From the NCBI GenBank assembly GCA_021820105.1, contig JAKAED010000009.1, positions 1 to 50,190 of the forward strand: DNA of 50,190 nucleotides, written 5' to 3'. The position numbers and the translations under genes are program-made. Below are positions 8,671 through 21,242 of this stretch, piece by piece; position 1 is the stretch's first letter; each line of letters begins with the position of its first letter. This DNA is from Actinomycetes bacterium (lineage in GTDB: Bacteria > Actinomycetota > Thermoleophilia > Solirubrobacterales > Solirubrobacteraceae). The notes under the pieces are model-generated. The model was given only the letters and a program-made list of their open reading frames with translations, searched no databases and was not told the DNA's origin.

Positions 8671-9789
8671 ATGCGTGTCGTCTCTGTAAGCGCCCGCAAC
8701 TTCCGGAGCTATGAAGCGGCCGCCGCCCCGCTGGGCGGCGGCTTGACCATCGTCTGGGGCTCCAACGGCGCCGGCAAGACCAACCTGCTCGAGGCGGTCT
8801 ACTTTGGCTGCACGGGGAGGTCCTGCCGAACCACCAATGATCGGGAACTGCTGAGATTCGGTGGCGAGGCGGGTCGGGTCGTCGTGCGGTGCGAGGATGA
8901 CTTCGGAGCGCACGAGCTTGGTGTGGGATTCTCGCCTGGGGAGGCCAAGCGCATGTCAGTTGACGGCGCCTCGGTTGAACGGTTGCTGGACTCTCCCCAC
9001 AGACCACTGGTGAGTGTTTTTCTGCCGGATCGTCTCGAGTTGATCAAGGGTGTGCCGGCACTCAGGCGGGCTCACCTTGATCAGTTCGTCACGGCGCTGT
9101 GGCCGTCACGCCTTGCAAATAGACGCGCCTACGCGCAGGCACTGGCTCAACGCAACGCGCTGATCGGCCGCGTGCGCTCCGGGGCCGGATCGCGCAGCTC
9201 CCTGGCTGCCTGGGACGTCAGGTTGGCCCAGGCAGGCATGCAAGTGATGGCCGACCGCCGTGAGGCGGTCTCATTGATCGAGCCCGCATTTGAGGATGTG
9301 GCTGAGCGCCTGGGCCTCGATGGTGAGCCCACAATCGCTTATCGGCCACGATCCCGCGCCACGTCAGTGGCCGAGCTGGCCGAGGAACTGAGTGAGCGCC
9401 TTGAAGGAGATGTGGAACGCGGCTTCACGGAACATGGTCCACACCGAGATGACATCGTCATCTCCCGGTGCGGTCGTTCGCTGCGCACCTACGGCTCACA
9501 GGGCCAGCAGCGGCTGGGGATCCTCTCACTGCTGCTGGCGGAGCGCTCCGTTCTGGCTGCGCACCGACCGTCTGTCCCGCTGATGTTGTTGGACGACGTC
9601 ATGAGCGAACTCGACCATGATCGTCGCGCTGCACTCGTCGGTCTGCTGACGGAAGGCGGCGGGCAGGCCCTGATCACGACCACTGATCTCGATCACGTCC
9701 CAGGGGCCTTCTCATCAGGCGTCGCGCGACTCGCCGTGGCCGGCGGCGCGGTTGTGGAAGATGTCGGCGCCGGATCGGTTGCGCGATGA
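8671..9789 (+). CDS. recF: DNA replication/repair protein RecF
   Basis: NFRSYEAAAAPLGGGLTIVWGSNGAGKTNLLEAVYF and PLMLLDDVMSELD. Confidence 0.95.
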   Translation: MRVVSVSARNFRSYEAAAAPLGGGLTIVWGSNGAGKTNLLEAVYFGCTGRSCRTTNDRELLRFGGEAGRVVVRCEDDFGAHELGVGFSPGEAKRMSVDGASVERLLDSPHRPLVSVFLPDRLELIKGVPALRRAHLDQFVTALWPSRLANRRAYAQALAQRNALIGRVRSGAGSRSSLAAWDVRLAQAGMQVMADRREAVSLIEPAFEDVAERLGLDGEPTIAYRPRSRATSVAELAEELSERLEGDVERGFTEHGPHRDDIVISRCGRSLRTYGSQGQQRLGILSLLLAERSVLAAHRPSVPLMLLDDVMSELDHDRRAALVGLLTEGGGQALITTTDLDHVPGAFSSGVARLAVAGGAVVEDVGAGSVAR

Positions 9790-10118
9790 CTCACCGTCGC
9801 AGGGCTCCGCGCCCCCTGGCCCTGCCGCTCGAGCGTGTCAGAGTCAGGTGGGAGCCGGCCTCGGAGCTTGGTCGCGCGCAAAGTGCTTGGGAGGACGTTG
9901 GCAGGGTGTGGCGAGAGGTTCTGGGCGCTCACGGGTCATACGTGATCGAGCGCGCCACCGCCGTCAGCCTGAAGGCAGGAGTGCTGACGGTGAGCTGCAC
10001 CGAAGCGGTGGTTGCGCAGACTCTCGAGCTTGAGGCGGAGCGAATCATAAGCGGCCTGAACGAGCGGCTCGGAGGACAGCCGGTGCGACGCCTGCGGTGC
10101 GTCACGGGCGGGCGCTGA
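9786..10118 (+). CDS. DUF721 family (DciA-like) protein
   Basis: Small protein between recF and gyrB; VWREVLGAHGSYVIERATAVSLKAGVLTVSCTEAVVAQTLELEAERIISGLNERLG. Confidence 0.75.
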   Translation: MTHRRRAPRPLALPLERVRVRWEPASELGRAQSAWEDVGRVWREVLGAHGSYVIERATAVSLKAGVLTVSCTEAVVAQTLELEAERIISGLNERLGGQPVRRLRCVTGGR

Positions 10119-12704
<2,586 letters not shown>

Positions 12705-12728
12705 TCCAGGCTTAGATAGGAGTAGAAG

Positions 12729-15365
12729 ATGGCGACGATTGACACCCTCGGTGGCGGCAACATCGAGCCGCGCGGGCTCGAGGAGGAGATGCGCTCCGCG
12801 TATCTCGACTACGCGATGTCGGTCATCGTCGGCCGCGCACTGCCGGACGTCCGTGACGGGCTGAAGCCCGTCCACAGGCGTGTCCTGCACGTGATGAACG
12901 AGATGAACCTGCGGCCCAACCGCAAGCACGTCAAGTCTGCGCAGATCGTCGGCGAGGTGATGGGCAAGTACCACCCGCATGGCGACTCGGCCATCTACGA
13001 CACGCTCGTGCGCCTCGCCCAGGACTTCTCGATGCGGTACCCGCTCGTTGATGGCCACGGCAACTTCGGCAACGTCGACGGTTGGCCGGCAGCCGCCATG
13101 CGTTACACGGAGGCGCGCCTGGCGGAACTGGCCGAGGAGATGCTGCGCGACATTGACCGTGACACGGTCGATTTCGTGCCGACCTACGACGGTGGCACGC
13201 GCGAGCCGCTCGTCCTTCCGGCGCGCTTCCCAAACCTGCTGGTCAATGGCTCATCGGGCATCGCGGTCGGGATGGCGACCAACATCCCGCCCCACAACCT
13301 GCGTGAGGTTGTGGCGGCCACGATCGCCTACATCGACGACCCCTCGATCGAGCTCGAGGGTCTGATGAAGTACATCAAGGGACCGGATTTTCCGACGTCC
13401 GGGACGATCCTTGGTCGGGACGGCATCCGCGACGCGTACGCCACCGGCCGCGGCCGCGTACGCGTCCAGGGCAAAGCCCACATCGAGCCGATCGGGCAGG
13501 GCAAAGAGGCGATCATCATCACCGAGCTTCCCTACCAGGTACGCAAGAACGGTGACGGTGGCCTGATCGAGAAGGTCGCAAACCTTGTTGACGACAAGAA
13601 GATCACGGAGATCACTGACGTCCGCGATGAGTCAGACCGCCGCGGAATGCGGATCGTGATCGAGCTCAAACGCGACGCGATTCCCAAGGTCGTTCTCAAC
13701 AAGCTTTACAAGCACACACCGCTGCAGACGACCTTCGGCGTGAACGTCGTCGCGCTGGTTGACAACGTGCCTCGCACGCTCTCCTTACGAGAGGTCCTTG
13801 GGCATTATGTGGATCATCAGCGCGAGGTCGTGGTCAGGCGCACCAAGTACGACCTGCGCCGCGCGGAGGAGCGGGCCCACATCCTCGAGGGCCTGCTCAT
13901 CGCCCAGGACAACCTGGACGAGGTCATAGCCCTGATCCGCGGCTCCGCGGACCCCGAAGAGGCCCGGATCGGGCTGCTGGAGCGCTTCGCCCTCACCGTC
14001 GTTCAGGCTGAGGCGATTCTTCAGCTCACGCTCAGGCGCTTGACCGCCCTGGAGGCGGACAAGATCCGTGCCGAGCACGCCGATCTCGTTGAGCGCATCG
14101 CTGAGCTGCGCGCGATCCTGGGCGATGAGGCGAAGGTCTACGGGCTGATCAAGGAGGAGTTGCAGGAGATCGCCGACAAGTACGGCGACGAGCGGCGCAC
14201 GGAGATCACCTTTGCCGAAGGCGAGATCGACATCGAGGATCTGATCGCCGACCAGCAGATGGTGATCTCGATCACGCACTCCGGCTATATCAAGTCGCTG
14301 CCGTTGTCCACCTACCGCCAGCAGCGACGCGGTGGCGTGGGCGTGATGGGAATGGACACCAAGGAAGACGACTACATCGAGCACCTGTTTGTCACATCCA
14401 CCCATGACTTCCTGCTCTTCTTCACCAATCGCGGCAAGGTCTACTGGCTGAAGGTCTACGACCTCCCCGAGCAGTCCCGAACCGCCAGGGGTCGCGCGCT
14501 GGTCAACCTGCTGCCGCTGCGCGAGGGTGAGAAGGTCCAGTCGGTACTGAACACCCGTGACTTCACCGAGGGCAAGTACCTCGTGTTCGCAACCCGCAAT
14601 GGGATCATCAAGAAGACGGAGTTCCTTGCGTACAACACCCCCATCAAGGCCGATGGGATCATTGCCATCAACATTCGCGATGACGACGAGCTGATCGCTG
14701 TGCGCAAGACAAGTGGGCACGACGACATCATCATGGTCTCGCGTTCCGGCCAGGCGGCCCGCTTCAGCGAGGACAAGGTTCGCGCCATGGGCCGCGACAC
14801 CTCCGGTGTGCGCGGGATGAACGTCGGGCAGCCGGGGAACGCAGTGCTTGCCATGGACGTTGCTCGCGACGATCAGGAGCTGCTGGTCGTCACGGAGAAC
14901 GGTTACGGGAAGCGCACCGCCATCTCCGAGTACCCCGCCAAGAACCGCGACACGATGGGCGTCAAGACCATCGCCCTCACGGAGAACAAGGGCGCGCTCG
15001 CGAGCGCGCTGGTGGTCCGTGAGCACCAGGAACTGGTCTTCATCTCCCAGGAGGGCAAGGTTCAGAGGATCTCCGTGCGCGACATCAGTCGCTACGGGCG
15101 GGCTTCACAGGGCGTCCGCCTGATGAACATCCGTGAGGACGATCAGGTCAGCGCCGTTGCGCTGGTGGTCGAGAGCGAGCCGGCCGCAGATGATGCTCCA
15201 GCCATCGCTGAGTCTGCACCGTTGGCAGACGCTCCGACTCAGGCAGACGAGACCGCGGAGGAAGGTCCTCACCCCGAGGCGCTGGACGAGGACCTTGACC
15301 TGGGCGACATCGACGGTGTCATCGCCGTTGATGACGACGATCCGGAAGCCGCTCCCGAGGACTGA
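12729..15365 (+). CDS. gyrA: DNA gyrase subunit A
   Basis: [42 protein letters not shown], catalytic AAAMRYTE, GyrA box QRRGGVG; acidic C-terminal tail. Confidence 0.97.
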   Translation: MATIDTLGGGNIEPRGLEEEMRSAYLDYAMSVIVGRALPDVRDGLKPVHRRVLHVMNEMNLRPNRKHVKSAQIVGEVMGKYHPHGDSAIYDTLVRLAQDFSMRYPLVDGHGNFGNVDGWPAAAMRYTEARLAELAEEMLRDIDRDTVDFVPTYDGGTREPLVLPARFPNLLVNGSSGIAVGMATNIPPHNLREVVAATIAYIDDPSIELEGLMKYIKGPDFPTSGTILGRDGIRDAYATGRGRVRVQGKAHIEPIGQGKEAIIITELPYQVRKNGDGGLIEKVANLVDDKKITEITDVRDESDRRGMRIVIELKRDAIPKVVLNKLYKHTPLQTTFGVNVVALVDNVPRTLSLREVLGHYVDHQREVVVRRTKYDLRRAEERAHILEGLLIAQDNLDEVIALIRGSADPEEARIGLLERFALTVVQAEAILQLTLRRLTALEADKIRAEHADLVERIAELRAILGDEAKVYGLIKEELQEIADKYGDERRTEITFAEGEIDIEDLIADQQMVISITHSGYIKSLPLSTYRQQRRGGVGVMGMDTKEDDYIEHLFVTSTHDFLLFFTNRGKVYWLKVYDLPEQSRTARGRALVNLLPLREGEKVQSVLNTRDFTEGKYLVFATRNGIIKKTEFLAYNTPIKADGIIAINIRDDDELIAVRKTSGHDDIIMVSRSGQAARFSEDKVRAMGRDTSGVRGMNVGQPGNAVLAMDVARDDQELLVVTENGYGKRTAISEYPAKNRDTMGVKTIALTENKGALASALVVREHQELVFISQEGKVQRISVRDISRYGRASQGVRLMNIREDDQVSAVALVVESEPAADDAPAIAESAPLADAPTQADETAEEGPHPEALDEDLDLGDIDGVIAVDDDDPEAAPED

Positions 15366-15371
15366 GCCTCC

Positions 15372-15641
15372 TCAGGCCGCGTAACGTCGGGCGGCGCGTG
15401 CTCGTGCCGCCGCCGCGACCGTCTCCCGGTCGCGCGCTGGCGCCGCGGTCTGGAGGTCGGCCAGAAGGTGCGCCGAGACGTGGGCGATCTCCCGGACGGC
15501 TCGATCAAACGCTTCCTCGTTGACCTTGGAAGGCCGCGTGAAGCCGCTGATCTTGCGGACGTACTGCAGTGCTGCTGCCTCGATCTCAGCGCTGGTCGCG
15601 GGCGGATCGAAGTTGTAGAGGGTGCGAATGTTTCTGCACAT
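15372..15641 (-). CDS. DUF2277 family protein
   Basis: MCRNIRTLYNFDPPATSAEIEAAALQYVRKISGFTRPSKVNEEAFDRAVREI. Confidence 0.8.
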   Translation of the reverse strand: MCRNIRTLYNFDPPATSAEIEAAALQYVRKISGFTRPSKVNEEAFDRAVREIAHVSAHLLADLQTAAPARDRETVAAAARARAARRYAA

Positions 15642-15684
15642 TCGTGCAGCCTACCGCCCTGCACCCTTGCCACTGGCGCAAAAG

Positions 15685-15716
15685 ACGAGGGGCGCCGTCT
15701 GCACGGCGCCCCTCGT
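15685..15716 (-). terminator. Strong intrinsic terminator hairpin
   Basis: Perfect 14-bp stem ACGAGGGGCGCCGT/ACGGCGCCCCTCGT with a 4-nt loop; followed on the minus strand by CTTTTG. Confidence 0.8.
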
Positions 15717-15900
15717 AACTGCAACGGCTGGCATCGCTGCCCTGGCACTAACGTCGCCGGCGGGACCAGGCCGGCGCCAGAACAGTGGTGTCACGGTTGG
15801 GACTCCGCCAAGGGCGGTCAGCCATCCGACCTAGCGGCCGGACACCTCCAGGGTCCCATAAGTACTGTCAGACAGGTGGACCACCTCCTTTCTCTGGTAG
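15685..15900 (-). ncRNA. Putative structured small RNA / short-ORF transcript (hypothesis)
   Basis: AGAAAGGAGGTGGTCC at 15878-15893 (-), 7-bp hairpin 15755-15776, 5-bp hairpin 15805-15817, ending in the 14-bp terminator. Confidence 0.35.
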
Positions 15901-15987
15901 TCACAACCTTACAACGCGCGGCGGCAGATCGGAACCGCATCGCATGGTTTCAGCTTCAGCGACCCTCCACCCACGCTTTGCGCGGGG

Positions 15988-16578
15988 TCAGGCGGCGAGC
16001 GGAGCGCTGCTGGGCGAACCCAGGTACTGCTTCCAGGTTGCCGGGATGGTTGGGCTCGCCACCTGGATGAAGATGTCTGGGTTCGGGGTTCTGGGCGGAC
16101 GCGCCAGCGCCATTCCCGCCTGACGCGGAAGCGAGTCGCCCTTGCGCCGATTGCAGGGCGCGCAGGCAGCAACGATGTTGTCCCAGGTCGATCCGCCACC
16201 CTTGGACCGGGGGATGACGTGGTCCACGGTCAATTGCGTGCGCGAACCGCAGTACTGACAGGTCCAATCATCCCGTGCAAAGACGGCGCGTCGGGTGATC
16301 TTGCGCCGGTGCGTATCGCGCGGAACCCGGACGTAGCTGACCAGTCGGATGACCGCTGGGCGCGTCAGCGTGGTCGTCGCCGAGTGCAGTTCCCGTTCGG
16401 TCTGCTCAATCACCTCGGCCTTTTCCTTCAGCAGCAGGACGACCGCTCGTCTGACCGTGCAGACGTTTATCGGCTCGTAGCTCGCGTTCAGAACAAGCAC
16501 CCGCCCACCATCAGGTCCGCGTCGGTGGTGCTCGGCGAGCGACGCGGACCGGGGCGGGTCAGGTATGGGAGATCCCAT
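15988..16578 (-). CDS. HNH endonuclease
   Basis: CQYCGSRTQLTVDHVIPRSKGGGSTWDNIVAACAPCNRRKGD (HNH with CxxC pairs). Confidence 0.92.
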   Translation of the reverse strand: MGSPIPDPPRSASLAEHHRRGPDGGRVLVLNASYEPINVCTVRRAVVLLLKEKAEVIEQTERELHSATTTLTRPAVIRLVSYVRVPRDTHRRKITRRAVFARDDWTCQYCGSRTQLTVDHVIPRSKGGGSTWDNIVAACAPCNRRKGDSLPRQAGMALARPPRTPNPDIFIQVASPTIPATWKQYLGSPSSAPLAA

Positions 16579-16795
16579 TGCCGCGAAAGTTTATCGGGGC
16601 GGCGGATGTTTCCTCGTGACTGAACCGTGAAGCTGAGTCAGCCTCCCCTCCGCGTGACGGACCCGAGACCCTGCCCGTCTTTGGGCTGCGGTGAGTCCCC
16701 ACTGACCAAAGTGTCCGGAAATCGACCCACCAAATTAAGGGTGCCGCCGCCTGCGCCGATGGAAGGACTCGCACCCGCAGCCAGGGAGGACGCCA

Positions 16796-18679
16796 ATGGA
16801 TCAGCAAGTTCGATCAGAGCAGTTTCCGGGCTCGGAACGACGCCCCACGGACGACGACGCGCTCAGCGCGGAGGTCAGGGCCCTTGGCGCCTGCCTCCTG
16901 GAGCGCCGAGCCGAGGTGATCGCCCACAGCGAGTCGCTGATCCTCCAGGGGACCAGGCAGCTGGACAGCATCGTGCATGCAAAGATCGCGCGCGTCATCG
17001 AGGTCTCGACCGAGGCCTTTGCCAGATGGATGGCAGGTGAGTCAGAGCAGGTTGCACGCGACGTCGGCCAGGAGGCAGCCGGCATCTTCGGTCAGTTGGC
17101 GGTTCAGCGAGAGGCTCCACTGAACGAGATCGCCAAGCGGACCTTGCGGTGGCGGGACGCGACCAGCCGGGTCATTGACCAGATCGCCCACGAGCTCGCC
17201 TGCAGTGAACCCGCACGACTTCAGGCCCAGCGGATGCTTCAGCGGTCCGCCGACGTCACCGTCATCCGCCTGGGTGAGGCCTTTGAGGCTGAGCGGGGCG
17301 AGGTCGACCTGGAGTTGGCTCGCCGCCAGCAGGAGCTCGTCTTCATGGCCACACACGATGCGCTGACTGGCCTGCCGAACCGCACACTGATCCTTGATCG
17401 CGCCGAACAGTTGATCGCGCGCTCCCGCCGAACACGCAAGCTGTGCGGCGCACTCTTCATCGATCTTGACGGATTCAAGGCCGTCAATGATGGGCTCGGT
17501 CACGGCGCTGGAGACGAGTTGCTACGGGCCGTCGCGGCAAGGTTGGAGCACACGATCAGAGAGGCCGACACGCTCGGGCGCGTCGGCGGCGATGAGTTCG
17601 TGATCCTGGTCGATGATGTGGCCATGGCCGCCGGTCCCGAGATCGTGGCCGACCGGATTCTCGACACCCTGCGGCAGCCCTTTGAGCTCGTGGCGGCCCC
17701 GAGTGGCCGCGTCTCCATAACCGCGAGCATCGGGGTGGCCATCGCTTCCGGACACACCGCCGCCGACCTGCTCCGAGATGCCGACATAGCCATGTATCGC
17801 GCCAAACTGGGTGGTCGCAACCGCCACCGTCTCTTTGAGAGCGGTATGCAGGACGCCGTCCAGACGCGCGTCGAGCTCGAGATGGACCTCCGCGAAGCGC
17901 TGGCGGAGCGGCAATTCCACCTTGTCTACCAGCCAATGGTGGACCTCAACCGGTTGGCGCCGGTGCGAATGGAGGCGCTGCTGCGCTGGCGGCGTCCGGA
18001 CGCGAGGCCCACCGGTCCCGATCAGTTCATTCCGCTGCTGGAGGAGACAGGGCTCATCGCCGAGGTCGGCCGCTGGGTGCTGCGGGAGGCCTCAGCTCGC
18101 TGCGCCGGCTGGGCGCGCGACGGACTCGACATCGGCGTAGCGGTCAACGTGTCGGCGGTGCAGCTGGAGCAGGACAGCTTTGTCGACGATGTCGCCACCG
18201 CGCTCGACGTGAGCGGGCTTGAGCCGTCGCGGCTGACCATCGAGATCACGGAGACGGCGCTGATGCGTGACGCTGATGAGACCGCTCGGCGGCTGCGGGC
18301 CGTCAAGGAGCTTGGCGTCAGACTGTCCATCGACGACTTTGGCACCGGGTACTCCTCGCTCGCTTACCTCCAGCGCTTCCCCGTGGACGAGCTCAAGATC
18401 GATCGCTCGTTCATCGCCCAACTGGAGTCCAGCACTCAACGCGACGCGCTGATCAGCACGTTCGTCCAACTCGGACGGTCGCTCAACATCAAGACGATCG
18501 CGGAGGGGATCGAGGACGAGACGCAGCTTTCAAGACTCCAGGCCGAACGCTGCGACCTCGGCCAGGGCTACCTCTTTGCCCGTCCGATGGAGCCTGAGGC
18601 CTGTCTGACCTTCCTCTGTGACCGGCTGCCTGCCGAGGTCAGGCAGCGGGGAATGATCCCAGCGTCCGCAGGACATTGA
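16796..18679 (+). CDS. Bifunctional diguanylate cyclase/phosphodiesterase (GGDEF-EAL) with an N-terminal helical region
   Basis: GRVGGDEFVILVDD; MEALLRWR; DDFGTGYSSLAYLQRFPVDELKIDRSFI. Confidence 0.95.
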   Translation: MDQQVRSEQFPGSERRPTDDDALSAEVRALGACLLERRAEVIAHSESLILQGTRQLDSIVHAKIARVIEVSTEAFARWMAGESEQVARDVGQEAAGIFGQLAVQREAPLNEIAKRTLRWRDATSRVIDQIAHELACSEPARLQAQRMLQRSADVTVIRLGEAFEAERGEVDLELARRQQELVFMATHDALTGLPNRTLILDRAEQLIARSRRTRKLCGALFIDLDGFKAVNDGLGHGAGDELLRAVAARLEHTIREADTLGRVGGDEFVILVDDVAMAAGPEIVADRILDTLRQPFELVAAPSGRVSITASIGVAIASGHTAADLLRDADIAMYRAKLGGRNRHRLFESGMQDAVQTRVELEMDLREALAERQFHLVYQPMVDLNRLAPVRMEALLRWRRPDARPTGPDQFIPLLEETGLIAEVGRWVLREASARCAGWARDGLDIGVAVNVSAVQLEQDSFVDDVATALDVSGLEPSRLTIEITETALMRDADETARRLRAVKELGVRLSIDDFGTGYSSLAYLQRFPVDELKIDRSFIAQLESSTQRDALISTFVQLGRSLNIKTIAEGIEDETQLSRLQAERCDLGQGYLFARPMEPEACLTFLCDRLPAEVRQRGMIPASAGH

Positions 18680-19496
18680 CTCTGCCGCGCAGCCCGTTCA
18701 GTGCATCGACCACCTGAGGATCACTGTCGCGACCGTCAAGGTCGGCAAAGAACATGTAGCTCCCAAGGCCGGCCCGCAGCGGGCGCGACTCGATGCGGGT
18801 CAGGTTCACACCCCTGAAGGCCAGCTCGGAGAGGCAGCTGACCAGCCAGCCAGGGGATTCAGTCCCCTCACCCCAGAATACGATGGCGGTCTTCCAAGCA
18901 GCTTCCGGGGCGAGTTCCGTTCCAGGCACGCCGATCTGACCGCTGTCACGACTGAGCCAGACGAACCGTGTCTGGTTTCCGGAGACATCCTCGATTCCGG
19001 TTGCCAGCACGACGCATCCGTACAGTTCTGCCGCAAGGCGGGTACCGATCGCCGCCCAACGATGCCGAATCCGCTCGGACACGAGCCGCACGGCCTCAGC
19101 GGTTGAGCTCGACGTCATCACCCGGGCCTCGGGCATGTTGGCGCGAATGTATTCACGGCACTGAGCGGTCGCCTGCGGGTGTGAGATCACGACCTCGATC
19201 TGGTCAAGCGGTAGCGACTCCTGGGCGATCAGGCACTGCTCCACGGCGAGCACGGTCTCGCCGACGATCCTCACATCCTCCGCTTCAAAGACAAGCGCGT
19301 CGAGTGTTACGTTGACCGAGCCCTCCAGCGAGTTCTCGATCGGCACCACTGCCATCTCCACGGCTCCCCTGCTCACGGCCAGGACTGTGTCGTGGATGGT
19401 TTCAAGGGGCCGCAGCTCAAACTGCGGTGCTGACGGCGCGCTCAGCACCGCTGCCTGTGAGAAGGTCCCTTCCGGACCGAGGTAGCCGATTTTCAT
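18639..19496 (-). CDS. pheA: Prephenate dehydratase
   Basis: MKIGYLGPEGTFSQAAV, GNQTRFVWLSR, C-terminal ACT (LSELAFRGVNLTRIESRPLRAGLGSYMFFADLDG). Confidence 0.93.
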   Translation of the reverse strand: MKIGYLGPEGTFSQAAVLSAPSAPQFELRPLETIHDTVLAVSRGAVEMAVVPIENSLEGSVNVTLDALVFEAEDVRIVGETVLAVEQCLIAQESLPLDQIEVVISHPQATAQCREYIRANMPEARVMTSSSTAEAVRLVSERIRHRWAAIGTRLAAELYGCVVLATGIEDVSGNQTRFVWLSRDSGQIGVPGTELAPEAAWKTAIVFWGEGTESPGWLVSCLSELAFRGVNLTRIESRPLRAGLGSYMFFADLDGRDSDPQVVDALNGLRGRVNVLRTLGSFPAA

Positions 19497-19502
19497 CGCG
19501 AC

Positions 19503-20042
19503 TCAGTTAGCCCCTGGCTGGTGCGGCGGATCGGTGCTCACGCGGGCGTCATCCTGCAGCGCCAGCCGCACCGCCTCGTTCTCCTCGGGGGACAACTCCA
19601 ACTCACCCTTCCCATGGCGAACCTGCTTTGCGTAGAGGCGGGCGGTGTCGCGGTGGTGGATCGAGGAGAGGACGATGCCCGACTGCCTGGAGTCCAGCAG
19701 CGCGATCGATGTGGACTGCCTCCCGGACATTTCGCCGTAGGCGTCATAGCGAACCAGCGCTCGGTGTGAGACGGCGCCATCCAGCCGCGCTTCGGCGTGA
19801 TCCATGCGCTGATCCAGCCGCGTGCCGAAGTCCTCCACGTACTGCGCCAACGACTCAAAGGACGACTGCAGGTGCGCGGCGTGTGCGACCAGATCGCGCG
19901 CGCCGTCGCCGAGTACTGCGCGCTGTGCTGCCCTGAGCTTGCGCAGGGCGATGGTGAGCCCGATTGACCAGCCGATAGACACCACGGCGACTGCCCCGGA
20001 TGCGAGCGCCACGATTCCGGCGGTGGTGTTCAAGTTGTCCAC
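19503..20042 (-). CDS. DUF4446 family protein
   Basis: N-terminal TM then VRYDAYGEMSGRQSTSIALLDSRQSGIVLSSIHHRDTARLYAKQV. Confidence 0.8.
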   Translation of the reverse strand: MDNLNTTAGIVALASGAVAVVSIGWSIGLTIALRKLRAAQRAVLGDGARDLVAHAAHLQSSFESLAQYVEDFGTRLDQRMDHAEARLDGAVSHRALVRYDAYGEMSGRQSTSIALLDSRQSGIVLSSIHHRDTARLYAKQVRHGKGELELSPEENEAVRLALQDDARVSTDPPHQPGAN

Positions 20043-20075
20043 GGGCCCAATATAAGACCAGCGGGTGGCGTGGCG

Positions 20076-21242
20076 TCAGTTGAACGTAACGCGGTAGGTC
20101 GCCTTGTTGTTCGCCACGTTGGTCTCCAGCGGAACGGCGCCGATCTTCGCGGTGACGGAGTAGGGGCCCGTGGGTGGCGTTCGAGGCAACGTCACCGTGC
20201 AGGTCGTGGTGCTTCCGCTTGCTATCTGAGGGATTGACGACGTACCGGTGTCGTTCGCTCCCTGGATCGAGACGGAGCAACTGACCGCGTTCTCCGCCGT
20301 CTGACCGCTGTTGGTGACGCTGAGCGTCCAGGTTGTGGCAGAGGCTGCGGACACTGAGTTGGTCTGCGACGAGCTGAGCTCCACGTTGCCGACCGTGACG
20401 TAGTTGAGCTGATCGCCGTGCACGAGGTTGGGTTGGGAGTTGTTGATGTTTGCCTGTGCCGTGGATACGTGCGCCCCAACCTTGGTGGCGATCCAGGTCG
20501 TGTTCAGCCAGCCGAGATCAGAGACCACCTGGCCCGGGTTGATCAGCTGCTGACCCGCGTTGGGCCCAACAGGGATGGCGGCCGCGCGCAGGGCCTTGGC
20601 CAGGTCTGGGGCCACCACCGTCTTGTAGAGCACATCCGACGCGTAGATCTCTGAAGAGCCCACCGAGATCTTGTAGATCGCGTCCTTGCTGGTGTTCGTG
20701 TTGGCTGCGCCCTGCACGTTGTGGGCGATCAAGGAGATGCCCTCCGCTCTCAGTTGCATCACATAGGCCAACCCGGTCTGGGCGGCCGCCATCTGGCTGG
20801 GTGGGTGGAGCGCTCGCGCCTGCAGGAGTTGTTGGTCGGCCTGCTGCACGTAGTAGGGGAGCTTCTGTGCTGCTCCGCTGAGGTTCCCGTTGCCAAGGCG
20901 TTTGAAGACGTTCTGCCCGGTCGCATCGGACTGGCCGATCAGCGTGTAGACGGTCGCGTTGTAGCTCTTCAGCGCCGCCGTGGTGGCGCTTGATTCACAG
21001 CCTTTGATCAGCAGGGCAACGGCCAGCACCACAACCACGACGGCACCGACCGCGATCAAGCGCCTGGTCTGGACCTCTGGTTGCTGGTGATTTCGCGGTC
21101 CGCGCGGCGGTCGGCGCGGCGGTCTACTGGGGCCACCCGGCGGCCGTCCAGAGCCGCCCGAGGTACGCAGCGCCCGGCGCGGACGCGTTGACGCCGGGCT
21201 GACACTTGGCGCGGGCTCATCGGCCTCGTCGAAGAACGACAA
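20076..21242 (-). CDS. Membrane-anchored envelope protein with a C-terminal CARDB-like Ig fold
   Basis: Pro/Arg-rich N-terminus, single TM (LIAVGAVVVVVLAVALLIKG), C-terminal NSGQTAENAVSCSVSIQG...TVTLPRTPPTGPYSVTAKIGAVPLETNVANNKATYRVTF. Confidence 0.6.
   Translation of the reverse strand: MSFFDEADEPAPSVSPASTRPRRALRTSGGSGRPPGGPSRPPRRPPRGPRNHQQPEVQTRRLIAVGAVVVVVLAVALLIKGCESSATTAALKSYNATVYTLIGQSDATGQNVFKRLGNGNLSGAAQKLPYYVQQADQQLLQARALHPPSQMAAAQTGLAYVMQLRAEGISLIAHNVQGAANTNTSKDAIYKISVGSSEIYASDVLYKTVVAPDLAKALRAAAIPVGPNAGQQLINPGQVVSDLGWLNTTWIATKVGAHVSTAQANINNSQPNLVHGDQLNYVTVGNVELSSSQTNSVSAASATTWTLSVTNSGQTAENAVSCSVSIQGANDTGTSSIPQIASGSTTTCTVTLPRTPPTGPYSVTAKIGAVPLETNVANNKATYRVTFN

Noticed and set aside
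13785-15026. 413-aa ORF antisense to gyrA
   Set aside because: Shadow ORF of a conserved gene, no recognisable domain or ribosome-binding site.
15878-15893. 16S rRNA 3' end (plus-strand GGACCACCTCCTTTCT)
   Set aside because: Flanking sequence has no 16S similarity, so it is not an rRNA gene; the minus-strand reading as an extended Shine-Dalgarno fits better.
16590-16795. c-di-GMP riboswitch upstream of the GGDEF-EAL gene
   Set aside because: No GEMM-I/II conserved core could be identified in the leader by eye.
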